A stretch of 64,000 nt of DNA from CAVQEK01 sp963711495 (lineage in GTDB: Bacteria > Bacteroidota > Bacteroidia > Cytophagales > Cyclobacteriaceae): contig CAVQEK010000004.1 in NCBI GenBank assembly GCA_963711495.1, forward strand, positions 1,550,001-1,614,000. Direction: 5' to 3'. Below, in pieces: positions 38,366-45,946 of the stretch. Position 1 is the stretch's first letter. The number at the start of each line of letters is the position of its first letter. A program made the position numbers and the translations under genes. The notes under the pieces were generated by a model. The model was not told the origin of the DNA. It saw nothing but the letters and a program-made list of their open reading frames with translations, and did not search any database.

Positions 38366-38397
38366 AAAAAGCACCTTCTGGCCAGAAGGTGCTTTTT
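38366..38397 (+). terminator. Intrinsic terminator after amt-glnK
   Basis: AAAAAGCACCTTCTGG and its exact complement CCAGAAGGTGCTTTTT form a perfect 32-bp palindrome with T-run, 16 bp after the glnK stop. By symmetry it can also end the convergent TonB receptor transcript. Confidence 0.9.
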
Positions 38398-38418
38398 ATA
38401 TCTGGAAATTCGATGATA

Positions 38419-40848
38419 TTATTGTTTCAGTGTAATCGGGACAACCAGTTTCACACTAAAATTTCTCCCCATATTAAAAACGCCCATTCTTCCGGTTTCC
38501 GGATTTTCAGGCCCGTATTTCAAGCGACTTAGATGGTTTTGATAGGCTTTGTCCAACAGATTATTACCGATTAAAAATATGGAGAACAACGTATTTCCAT
38601 GTTTATTGACCACATCGCCTCCCAAGGCAGCATTTAGCAGCAAATAGTCAGGCGTGGCGGTTTCTGTGTTGAATGCTTCATAAAAATGATTTTGTCTGAA
38701 ATGATATTCAATCCCGAATTTTGCGAAACCATTTCGGAAAAGGGTACCAACTTTTTTAAAATCGGTTTTTATTTCGGATCTCAATCGAGGTGCTGGTATG
38801 TAGGGTAAATTTCGCATGGAATCCGGTTGATTGAGTTGGATACCGCGGACAAATGAAAAAGAATTTTCGAAATGCAACCAATCGATTGGATGAGGGTGGA
38901 TATCAATACTTGCTTCTCCACCATAAAGTTCTGATTTGCCTTGCACAAACTGAAAAGCAGAAAATGCATCCCCCAATTCATCTGTTATAATAGAATCCCC
39001 GCCACTCGTATTGGTCAATTTCTGACTGAAGATGAAATTATCAATCGAATTATTGAATGCGCCGAGCTGGATGGAAACATGTTTGGAATTATACAGAAAA
39101 CCCAGATCGGTCTGCAATGATGTCTCTGGTTTCAGATTGGAATTTCCGATTTCGTAGCGAAATGTTCCTTCATGAGCGCCATTGGATCCGAGCTCTGCAA
39201 TATTCGGGGCACGAAAACCACGGGCAATGTTGGTTTTGAACGTCACTTTGGAACTTGGTGAATAACTCATCCCAAGGCTTCCGCTGACATTGGTAAAGGT
39301 ATTCTGAAAACCCTGGAACTTTATTTCACTGGTTTGACCTTCACTTGTAGTCGGTCGACCCATGCTATCGAGGAAAAGCGATTTGGAATTAATTTTACGG
39401 GAATCATATCGCAGACCACCGCTAATGAGCACTTTGTCAAAGTTTTTTTGTGTAAACAAAAATGTACCCGCATCGAAGATATCATAGGCTGGTATAAGAA
39501 ATTCAATGCCTTTATTTTCATTGATTTGGTACATGCCATTGAGTCCCCAGGTGGTCTCCCATCCGTGGAAATCGGGCAGATCATATTTGAGATCATAACT
39601 GTAGGTGTTGAGATGAAAATAGAGTTGAGCTTCATCAGGTACCGCCGGATCACCAAATTCCCTGCGCAAATTTTGTTGAAATCCCAGGTTGACAGAAAGA
39701 TGCGACTGACCGAAGTAAAGATTGTTGTCGGAACTCACCCGGAAATGGTGGATGGTTTGATAAGGAACATCGATCCGGTAACCTTTAAGATCTTCATTGC
39801 TGACCGTTTGGTCTTCAATGGTTGAATCGTTGGTGGCAATTGGTCTGGTGAATCTTCCAAAATTGTCACGGTTCCCTTCAACGAGACCCAGCTTCTGGTT
39901 AAAACTACTTAAGTTGAGATGGGAATAACCCCAGGGTTTGTTTACGCCAACTGAACCATCAAAATTTAATTCATTAAAACCCGAATTGAAAACACGTCCG
40001 TCATACGCATTGGTATAGTTGCCGGCGTTTTTCTGACTAATTCTGGCCAGCCAATTGATGCCGTTGAGATTGCCGGAATTCATAAAAGACCAGCCAAACA
40101 AATGGTTGTTCGTCTGGTAGTTGGAAATAAAATTACTTTCAATATGACCCTCTGCCGGTGGTAAGGGAGAAAGAAAATTGACAACACCACCGAGCGCGTC
40201 CGAGCCGTACATTAAGCTGCCCGGTCCTTTTATAATTTCCGTGCGTCCTATCGAATATTCGTCGATCTCGATTCCATGCTCCTCTCCCCATTGTTGACCC
40301 TCTTGTCTTACCCCGTCTTTCAGTACCAAAATACGGTTAAAACCCAGGCCGCGGATCACCGGCTTTGAAATCGCAGCGCCGGTGGTAATTTGTGAAACGC
40401 CCGGCTCTTTCGAAATGGCATCTACTACATTGGTAGATGAGATTTCATACAGATCTTTTTTACTGACAACGTCGGAGGGAATAGGATCCCGGATGTGTTC
40501 TGTGGCCGAAGATACCCCTGTAATAACCACCGTTTGGGTTTCAACAGCCGATTCTTCCAGTGCCATATCCAATTTGGTTTCTCCATTAATATTTATTTTT
40601 TGGACTTTAGTATTGTATCCTATATAGCTTATTTCAACCAGAAAATTCCCACTGGGCAGGTTGTTCACTTTATAAGCGCCATTTTCATCAGTAGCCGCAC
40701 CTCTTTTTAGATCAGGGAGATATATGGTGGCGCCGAACAATGGATTTTTGGCATCTTTATCCGTTATGGTTCCGGATAAAGTATTCTGTGCCCTGAGCGA
40801 TGAGTATGATAGTATGGTTAATATGTAGAATGCGATAATTGTTTTCAT
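38419..40848 (-). CDS. TonB-dependent outer membrane receptor (possibly metal-related)
   Basis: An 809-residue outer-membrane receptor, started at the ATG at 40848 (MKTIIAFYILTILSYSSLRAQ, signal peptide); a TTG four codons upstream is less likely. Residues 22-100 form a carboxypeptidase-like domain (SGTITDKDAKNPLFGATIYL). The plug follows (STNVVDAISKEPGVSQIT, ISKPVIRGLGFNRILVLKDGV, GPGSLMYGSDALGGVVNFL) and then a barrel ending in FSVKLVVPITLKQ. There is no STN domain and no SusD partner, so this is a TonB receptor for a small ligand rather than a PUL transporter. The small His/Cys-rich protein upstream suggests a metal or metal chelate. Confidence 0.92.
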   Translation of the reverse strand: MKTIIAFYILTILSYSSLRAQNTLSGTITDKDAKNPLFGATIYLPDLKRGAATDENGAYKVNNLPSGNFLVEISYIGYNTKVQKININGETKLDMALEESAVETQTVVITGVSSATEHIRDPIPSDVVSKKDLYEISSTNVVDAISKEPGVSQITTGAAISKPVIRGLGFNRILVLKDGVRQEGQQWGEEHGIEIDEYSIGRTEIIKGPGSLMYGSDALGGVVNFLSPLPPAEGHIESNFISNYQTNNHLFGWSFMNSGNLNGINWLARISQKNAGNYTNAYDGRVFNSGFNELNFDGSVGVNKPWGYSHLNLSSFNQKLGLVEGNRDNFGRFTRPIATNDSTIEDQTVSNEDLKGYRIDVPYQTIHHFRVSSDNNLYFGQSHLSVNLGFQQNLRREFGDPAVPDEAQLYFHLNTYSYDLKYDLPDFHGWETTWGLNGMYQINENKGIEFLIPAYDIFDAGTFLFTQKNFDKVLISGGLRYDSRKINSKSLFLDSMGRPTTSEGQTSEIKFQGFQNTFTNVSGSLGMSYSPSSKVTFKTNIARGFRAPNIAELGSNGAHEGTFRYEIGNSNLKPETSLQTDLGFLYNSKHVSIQLGAFNNSIDNFIFSQKLTNTSGGDSIITDELGDAFSAFQFVQGKSELYGGEASIDIHPHPIDWLHFENSFSFVRGIQLNQPDSMRNLPYIPAPRLRSEIKTDFKKVGTLFRNGFAKFGIEYHFRQNHFYEAFNTETATPDYLLLNAALGGDVVNKHGNTLFSIFLIGNNLLDKAYQNHLSRLKYGPENPETGRMGVFNMGRNFSVKLVVPITLKQ

Positions 40849-40956
40849 GGTATGTTTCAATCAATGCGTTGATAATGTACTAACCCATAGGCCTGAAATT
40901 AAGTAAGGTCCATCGGGTATTTAGAAGAAATGAATTTGAAAGATCAAATGATCATT

Positions 40957-41271
40957 CTATGAACATGGAGGAGCTCTGGGAGGAAGATGTTCAAGATCGC
41001 CCCGAACAAAGGAGTGTTCAAAAAATGGTAAATTGTTTTCTGAAAAGACAATGGTTATCTCTGTGTCAAAAGGGCGTTCGATTAGCAGATTGGAATACAG
41101 ATTGAAATGGCAGATGGGACAATCATGTTGGAGTAGATGGAGGTGTGGTTTAACGGAATTGCACTGAAGGATATGCCGGTGCTCAAGTTCATGGATGCCC
41201 TTTAAAACGTAAGGGAAAACAAAAATGAGCAGAAGTATGACGGCTACATATCGTCTGATGTGCGATAGCAT
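40957..41271 (-). CDS. Small His/Cys-containing membrane or periplasmic protein
   Basis: A 104-residue protein with a membrane-spanning N-terminus (YVAVILLLIFVFPYVLKGI) and a His-rich exported part: HELEHRHILQC, HLHLLQHDCPICHF. The clustered His and the CxxC flanked by His look suited to bind a metal ion. It is 108 bp upstream of the TonB receptor on the same strand. Similar small His/Cys proteins beside TonB receptors are known to me from other Bacteroidota genomes, without a tested function. Metal binding is my inference. Confidence 0.65.
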   Translation of the reverse strand: MLSHIRRYVAVILLLIFVFPYVLKGIHELEHRHILQCNSVKPHLHLLQHDCPICHFNLYSNLLIERPFDTEITIVFSENNLPFFEHSFVRGDLEHLPPRAPPCS

Positions 41272-41442
41272 AACCGCAAATATAGGATTAAATTATAGAG
41301 TCCATGAATTATTCACTGTTTTTATGATGCATAGGCCGTTCAAATTGAATATGATCCTGCCAGCAATAAATAAATTCACAAGAAATATTTAATTGCTGGA
41401 ACAAATGCCATTATTTCGTGATATAACCAAAGAATCAGTACA

Positions 41443-41832
41443 ATGGAAAAAAACATTATTTCCGTAGGGCTGAAAGGAAAAACTGAAGAGGTGGTCACCC
41501 CGGAAAAAACTGCTGCCGCTGTAGGCTCCGGACTAATTGAAGTATATAGCACACCGTCGATGATCGCCCTGATGGAAAAGGCAGCCAGTACTATAATCCA
41601 GCCGTTACTGGCCGATGGTGAAAATTCGGTTGGAGTCGAGATCCATGTTTTTCACGTTAAACCAACCGCAATAGGGAAAAAGATCTTTTGTGATTGTGAA
41701 GTCACTGAGGTTGATGGACGCAAAATAGTGTTTAAAGTGCGTACATCCGATGAAGATGGGGACGTTGGCCATGGCACACATGTGCGATACATTATTAATA
41801 CCCAGCGTTTTATGCAAAGATTAAAGAAATGA
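41443..41832 (+). CDS. Hotdog-fold thioesterase (fluoroacetyl-CoA thioesterase-like)
   Basis: A 129-residue hotdog protein with TPEKTAAAVGSGLIEVYSTPSMIALMEKAA, GENSVGVEIHVFHVKPTAIGKKI and GHGTHVRYIINTQRF, matching the FlK-like thioesterase group. The Thr/Ser of STPS, Glu in MEKAA and the His in GHGTH occupy the expected active-site positions. It would hydrolyse a short-chain acyl-CoA; the true substrate is unknown and need not be fluorinated. Its stop is 28 bp from the end of the convergent FAD oxidoreductase gene. Confidence 0.85.
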   Translation: MEKNIISVGLKGKTEEVVTPEKTAAAVGSGLIEVYSTPSMIALMEKAASTIIQPLLADGENSVGVEIHVFHVKPTAIGKKIFCDCEVTEVDGRKIVFKVRTSDEDGDVGHGTHVRYIINTQRFMQRLKK

Positions 41833-41865
41833 ATGATAATTGATTGTGTCCGGTTTTTATCATTC
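41831..41865. terminator. Weak inverted repeat between convergent genes
   Basis: GAATGATAA and TTATCATTC are perfect 9-bp inverted copies 17 nt apart, spanning both stop codons. There is no long T-run, so it is only a possible bidirectional terminator. Confidence 0.4.
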
Positions 41866-43218
41866 ACTACTAATAACTTGTTCGTATCTTGCTGGTATTT
41901 TTTCTTTTATCCATGCAGTGTAATCGCCTTTATAGCCTACTTTTTTTTGTAATGTTTCTGTTTTATTGAGAATTGATGTGATGACCTCATTCGATAAAAA
42001 TTTGCGTTGGGAGATTTGCTGGGCGATGCTTCCGACTTGTTCTGAAATGGATGCCTCGGTACTGCGCAACCACTTCTGAAAATCTGTTTCTCCCCATTCC
42101 AGATGATGATCCATGATCTCAACAACGGTTTCCTTGCCATGTTCCAGAGATTCTTTAATGTTTCCACGGCCGGTCACGGCGTTACCGACGGCAAACACAT
42201 TTTCAAAACCATCGATCTGGCAGCTTTTTTCATTGACTATTTTGAATAGTGGACCGAGGGTAGGCAAACCTGGTATTTGTTCGGGAATACTGCCAATTGA
42301 AGAAATCACCAAATCAGTTTTAAATTCAAATGTTTCATCTGTTGGCTTCACTACGCCGTCAACGATTCTGGTCTTTTTAAAGATGAGACCTTTCAATTGA
42401 TCATTTTCAACAATTTTGTCAAATGGCAGGCTACAAGGCATGAATTGAAACAAGTATTTCGACTGGAAATTATCCAGGATTTTGCTGTTGACCAATTCGG
42501 CTTTGAGCAATTGTTCGGGCGTATTTTTAGGAAAAGAGGACAATGGCATATCCTTACCCCTTCTTCGATAAATTAAGGTACATCCTTTTAATCCCAGATC
42601 ATGCAGGGTCAGACCATTTGTTTCCAGAACTTTGGCAATGCTGCGTTCCAGTTTGAACATATTGGCATCAATTCCCCGTTCAGTGAGCGCCTTGCCTACC
42701 GTTTCGATCATTACGATTTTAACAATATCCAGTGAGGCCAGACCTCCGCCTATAATCAGCGCATTATCTGGAATTTGGTAATGAATACCTTGATAACCAG
42801 GTTCATGATAATGATTGAACCAGTAGACCAAAGGATTTTGATATACCAAGCCCCGGTTTATGAACTGGTTAATATTTGGAATTGGCAAGGATCGGTCATT
42901 CCAGGCGCCAGTGGCAATGAGAACTGCTGAAAAACCCCAGTTTTTGATCAAGTCTTCAAAATTGATGTCACGGCCAAGCTTCACTCCCGGCACATAACGG
43001 ATATTGGGCTGATTCAGTTTTTCATCAATAAGAGATTCCTCTTTATCTCGAAGTTTGGCGTGCCATTTTGGAAGGCCGTCTTCAATTTTACCGTATGGAA
43101 GAAAGTTTTGATCAAAGACCACGACCCTGAAACCCCGTTGTGCCAAATGGTAAGCAGCTTCAGATCCGGCGACGGAACCGCCAAATACAGCGACAAAATG
43201 ATGTCCGGTTAACTCCAT
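41860..43218 (-). CDS. FAD/NAD(P)-dependent oxidoreductase (ferredoxin reductase / GltD-like)
   Basis: A 452-residue flavoprotein. The N-terminal FAD fold has VFGGSVAGSEAAYHLAQRG and FDQNFLPYGKIEDGLPKWH, as in glutamate-synthase small subunits and adrenodoxin-type ferredoxin-NADP reductases. The NADP fold has ALIIGGGLASLDIVKI and RRRGKDMP (basic residues for the 2'-phosphate). The C-terminal FAD contact is FAVGNAVTGRGNIKES. No iron-sulfur cysteines are present. It probably passes electrons between NADPH and a ferredoxin or another partner. A 4Fe-4S ferredoxin is encoded 12 kb away; a link is only possible. Convergent with the thioesterase. Confidence 0.85.
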   Translation of the reverse strand: MELTGHHFVAVFGGSVAGSEAAYHLAQRGFRVVVFDQNFLPYGKIEDGLPKWHAKLRDKEESLIDEKLNQPNIRYVPGVKLGRDINFEDLIKNWGFSAVLIATGAWNDRSLPIPNINQFINRGLVYQNPLVYWFNHYHEPGYQGIHYQIPDNALIIGGGLASLDIVKIVMIETVGKALTERGIDANMFKLERSIAKVLETNGLTLHDLGLKGCTLIYRRRGKDMPLSSFPKNTPEQLLKAELVNSKILDNFQSKYLFQFMPCSLPFDKIVENDQLKGLIFKKTRIVDGVVKPTDETFEFKTDLVISSIGSIPEQIPGLPTLGPLFKIVNEKSCQIDGFENVFAVGNAVTGRGNIKESLEHGKETVVEIMDHHLEWGETDFQKWLRSTEASISEQVGSIAQQISQRKFLSNEVITSILNKTETLQKKVGYKGDYTAWIKEKIPARYEQVISSE

Positions 43219-43564
43219 ATTCTGGTAAATTATCGATTATTATTGCAATTCAATATCGTTTGTTGTTGAACTTTGAAATTTATTGAGACAAAAAGACTTT
43301 CAATACAGATTTTACCAGCAAGATCCGTAATTGATTGTGGACTACAAATACTGGAGCAGCTAAAATAAACAATAAGCTGCTACAATCCGAGATGAGGAGT
43401 ATGGTTATTTATAATTGATAGATTCTAAATGCATAAAACCTGGTCTCTGCATACATTTTTACTCTTTAGAATCATCATCAATTATAATTCGGGTATGGAT
43501 GCGATTTGTTGTAAGTAAACGTATGAAAGTTAGCAGTTCACAACGATGATATTTTCCTATATAT
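43219..43564. other. Intergenic region upstream of the CysH-like gene
   Basis: About 346 bp between divergent genes, AT-rich, with no gene visible. Its right end leads into a consensus promoter at 43565-43594. Confidence 0.5.
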
Positions 43565-43594
43565 TTTGGGTCGCTGGAATTTTATCTATATTTG
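43565..43594 (+). promoter_or_regulatory. Consensus Bacteroidota promoter for the CysH-like gene
   Basis: TTTG (43565-43568), 18 nt, TATATTTG (43587-43594) matches both promoter elements exactly. Transcription would begin near 43601. This places the promoter inside the longest possible reading frame of the next gene and therefore argues for the shorter protein starting at 43620. Confidence 0.7.
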
Positions 43595-43619
43595 CGGGGT
43601 TATACCAATATTTTTTGCA

Positions 43620-44276
43620 TTGGAAATTCAAGAAATAAAGCTCAAGATTGAGGCCTATCAAGGGGAAGGTAAGAAATTATTTGTGAGCTCATCCTTCCAA
43701 ACGCATAGCATTCCGTTGCTTCACATCATTCACAATATAAATCCGGATATACCAGTCGTTTTCCTGAATACCGGTTATCACTTTTCAGAGACCTTGGAAT
43801 TCAGAAATGAGGTTGTAGAAATGCTGGGCTTAAAACTCATTGACCTCCGCCCGGAAACGCCAAAAATCAGACAAATGGGACCGGATGGTAAATTGCTTTT
43901 TAATTCTGATCCCGATTATTGTTGTTTTCTGAACAAAACACAGCCCATGGAACGCATACTATTGGAATATGATGTTTGGATTAACGGTATTCGAGCGGAT
44001 CAAAGTAATTTTCGCAGTACATTGCAGACGGAACAACACGCTCCCCATGGAGTGATTCGGTTCCATCCACTTTTAGGCTGGTCTCCGAAAAGAATTCATG
44101 AATACAGGAAAAAATATAACCTGCCCGAACACCCCCTGGAAGCTAAAGGATACTTCAGCATTGGATGTGAACCTTGCACCAGAAAATTGGATCTTGAAAT
44201 GCAGGAAAGAGAGGCGCGTTGGTATGGGTTGAAAAAAACCGAATGTGGATTACAAACAGATTTGGTAAGTAAATAA
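43620..44276 (+). CDS. PAPS/APS reductase family protein (CysH), 4Fe-4S type
   Basis: A protein of about 218 residues starting at TTG 43620; the longer frame from 43566 overlaps a consensus promoter and encodes an atypical N-terminus. Motifs: LFVSSSFQTHSIPLLHII (ATP/PAPS loop), FLNTGYHFSETLEFRN, DPDYCCFLNKTQPM, GIRADQSNFR and GCEPCTRKL. The Cys-Cys plus CxxC set binds a 4Fe-4S cluster in APS reductases, so adenosine 5'-phosphosulfate is the likelier substrate, giving sulfite for sulfur assimilation. The usual C-terminal catalytic ECG motif is present as KKTECGLQ. No cysD/N or sulfite reductase genes are adjacent. The next gene starts one base after its stop. Confidence 0.88.
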   Translation: MEIQEIKLKIEAYQGEGKKLFVSSSFQTHSIPLLHIIHNINPDIPVVFLNTGYHFSETLEFRNEVVEMLGLKLIDLRPETPKIRQMGPDGKLLFNSDPDYCCFLNKTQPMERILLEYDVWINGIRADQSNFRSTLQTEQHAPHGVIRFHPLLGWSPKRIHEYRKKYNLPEHPLEAKGYFSIGCEPCTRKLDLEMQEREARWYGLKKTECGLQTDLVSK

Positions 44277-44277
44277 G

Positions 44278-45198
44278 ATGAGAATATTAATTACCGGTGG
44301 GGCAGGATACATTGGAACCGTACTCACCAAAAATCTCCTCAAACACCAGGGAATTGATCAAATAATAATTTATGATAATCTGAGCAGAAAGAATTTCAAC
44401 CTGTTTTTAGGCAATCGGTTTCCCAATGCCGGGAAAATTAATTTTGTTTATGGTGACATTCTTGATTTACGGAAACTTAGAAAGTTACTGCAGGATGTCG
44501 ATGTAGTATATCACCTTGCCGCGCGTGTCACCACTCCATTTGCCAGCGTCGATGCCGATTTTCATGAACAGGTGAATCATTGGGGAACTGCAGAATTGGT
44601 GGCGGCTGTGGAAGAAAGCAATGTGGAAAAATTCATTTATACCAGCAGTACCTCGGTATATGGTTCTTCTGAAGGATTTATTCATGAAGATACACCGCCA
44701 AATCCCCAGACTTTTTATGGAATTTCGAAATTGAGGGGTGAAGAGCATGTAAGGCGACTATTGAAGACAAATAAAGCTTATATTTTACGTTGTGCCAATG
44801 TTTATGGCTTTAGTCGCAGCATGCGATTCGATGCCGTGATCAACAAATTCATGTTCGACGCCAATTTCAATGGGCGTATTCAGATTCATGGAAATGGCAA
44901 ACAGTACCGCGCATTCATCCATGTAAATGTGCTCATTGAACTGCTCATCAAATTGCTCTTTAAAGAAACACCGTCCGGAATTTACAATGTGGTAGACCGG
45001 AATCTTCAGGTCCTTGACATTGTTGATGCACTAAAATCGATTTATCCCGATTTAGAATTTACCTTTTCCAACCAGCACCTGAATCTGAGGCAAATGAAAG
45101 TTTCGCCTGAATCGCATCTCAGGGACTATGTGGATTTTTTTAACGTCAGAAGCATTAAGGAAGAACTCATCGATTTTAAGGGTCGTTTTTCATTCTGA
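44278..45198 (+). CDS. NAD-dependent epimerase/dehydratase
   Basis: A 306-residue extended SDR. The NAD motif is ITGGAGYIGTVLTKNLL. Catalytic residues lie in IYTSSTSVYGSSEG (Ser/Thr) and TFYGISKLRGEEH (Tyr, Lys). YILRCANVYGFSRSMRFD and the late HGNGKQYRAFIHVNVL match sugar-nucleotide epimerases or dehydratases such as UDP-glucose 4-epimerase relatives. It acts in the cytosol on nucleotide sugars; which one is unknown. It starts one base after the CysH-like gene, so the two are co-transcribed, which is an unusual pairing. Confidence 0.9.
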   Translation: MRILITGGAGYIGTVLTKNLLKHQGIDQIIIYDNLSRKNFNLFLGNRFPNAGKINFVYGDILDLRKLRKLLQDVDVVYHLAARVTTPFASVDADFHEQVNHWGTAELVAAVEESNVEKFIYTSSTSVYGSSEGFIHEDTPPNPQTFYGISKLRGEEHVRRLLKTNKAYILRCANVYGFSRSMRFDAVINKFMFDANFNGRIQIHGNGKQYRAFIHVNVLIELLIKLLFKETPSGIYNVVDRNLQVLDIVDALKSIYPDLEFTFSNQHLNLRQMKVSPESHLRDYVDFFNVRSIKEELIDFKGRFSF

Positions 45199-45280
45199 AA
45201 TTAGGTCAAAAAACCAAGAAAAATGTACAAAGGTTTTTTTTGACGCATTTTTAATTCATGATTTAAAGTAAATTTTAACT

Positions 45281-45304
45281 AAAAACAGATAAAAATCTGT
45301 TTTT
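45281..45304 (+). terminator. Hairpin after the epimerase gene
   Basis: AAAAACAGAT, loop AAAA, ATCTGTTTTT is a perfect 10-bp stem ending in a T-run, 82 bp after the epimerase stop. Probable intrinsic terminator, though the stem is AT-rich. Confidence 0.6.
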
Positions 45305-45403
45305 CAATTTATTATGTATGTTATTCCAGTTTTGATATATTGCTTTATAATTTTATTTTTGGAATGATTATATAGAATTTGAGCAAACGGACTTTTAAAT
45401 AAA

Positions 45404-45430
45404 GGTTGATTGTGTGTTTTTCAATCAACC
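45404..45430. other. Perfect 9-bp hairpin upstream of the adhesin locus
   Basis: GGTTGATTG, loop of nine bases, CAATCAACC, about 155 bp before the small secreted protein gene. No T-run follows on the plus strand. It could be an operator or an RNA structure. Confidence 0.4.
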
Positions 45431-45587
45431 AATTTGTTAAATATTACATAACCAAAGATCAATACAATCGAATCAATTGCTTCGGATTATTATAATATTC
45501 TGGTTTTTAGGTATTTTTCGACAGAATTGCATTTTTATTGGTGGGTTACGATATATGATAATCTGGAATTAACATTTATTCTAAGTA

Positions 45588-45944
45588 TTGTTTTTTATGA
45601 GGCTAATTATACTACTACTTTTTTTTATCGGTTCTTATCACATTTCTTTTTCGCAATGCGAAAGCTCCATTAAATTAATCAAAGTTACGAGAATTACTGC
45701 CTCATCTAAAACAGGTTCGATTGAAGTTCGTGTAAATTCTCCTAAACAATATTCACTTCAACTGATTGCCTGCAAGGGGTCTGCCATGACGGTTGTTAAA
45801 GAAGAGAAAGGCAAAGGAGAAAAGGAATTTAAGTTCGAAAATTTGGAAGCGGACTTCATTTATAGAATCATGGTGAAGTTTGATGAAAAGGAATTCCTTT
45901 GCTCGAATAAGGTCTTAGATAACATCGTCCTGAAAGAAAACTAG
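45588..45944 (+). CDS. Small secreted protein paired with the adhesin
   Basis: A 118-residue exported protein; a start at the fourth codon (MRLIILLLFFIGSYHISFSQ) is also possible. Signal cleavage is likely after SFS. The mature part is a single small beta-rich domain (IKVTRITASSKTGSIEVRVN, FEADFIYRIMV-like strands) with three Cys (CESS, ACKG, LCSN). I know no family. It lies two bases upstream of the giant adhesin gene, so translation is probably coupled, and it may assist or decorate the adhesin. Confidence 0.7.
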   Translation: MFFMRLIILLLFFIGSYHISFSQCESSIKLIKVTRITASSKTGSIEVRVNSPKQYSLQLIACKGSAMTVVKEEKGKGEKEFKFENLEADFIYRIMVKFDEKEFLCSNKVLDNIVLKEN

Positions 45945-45946
45945 GT

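Larger units (their letters stand above)
45199..45587. other. AT-rich gap with two hairpins upstream of the adhesin locus
   Basis: This 389-bp stretch is very AT-rich and contains no gene I can support. Two perfect hairpins (45281-45304 and 45404-45430) lie in it. The right part must hold the promoter of the small secreted protein and adhesin, but I saw no exact consensus. Confidence 0.5.

Noticed and set aside
39334..39825. 163-codon plus-strand frame inside the TonB receptor gene
   Set aside because: Antisense to the conserved receptor; no independent support.
43566..43619. N-terminal extension of the CysH-like protein
   Set aside because: The extension coincides with an exact TTTG/TATATTTG promoter and adds residues unlike the family, so a start at 43620 is preferred.
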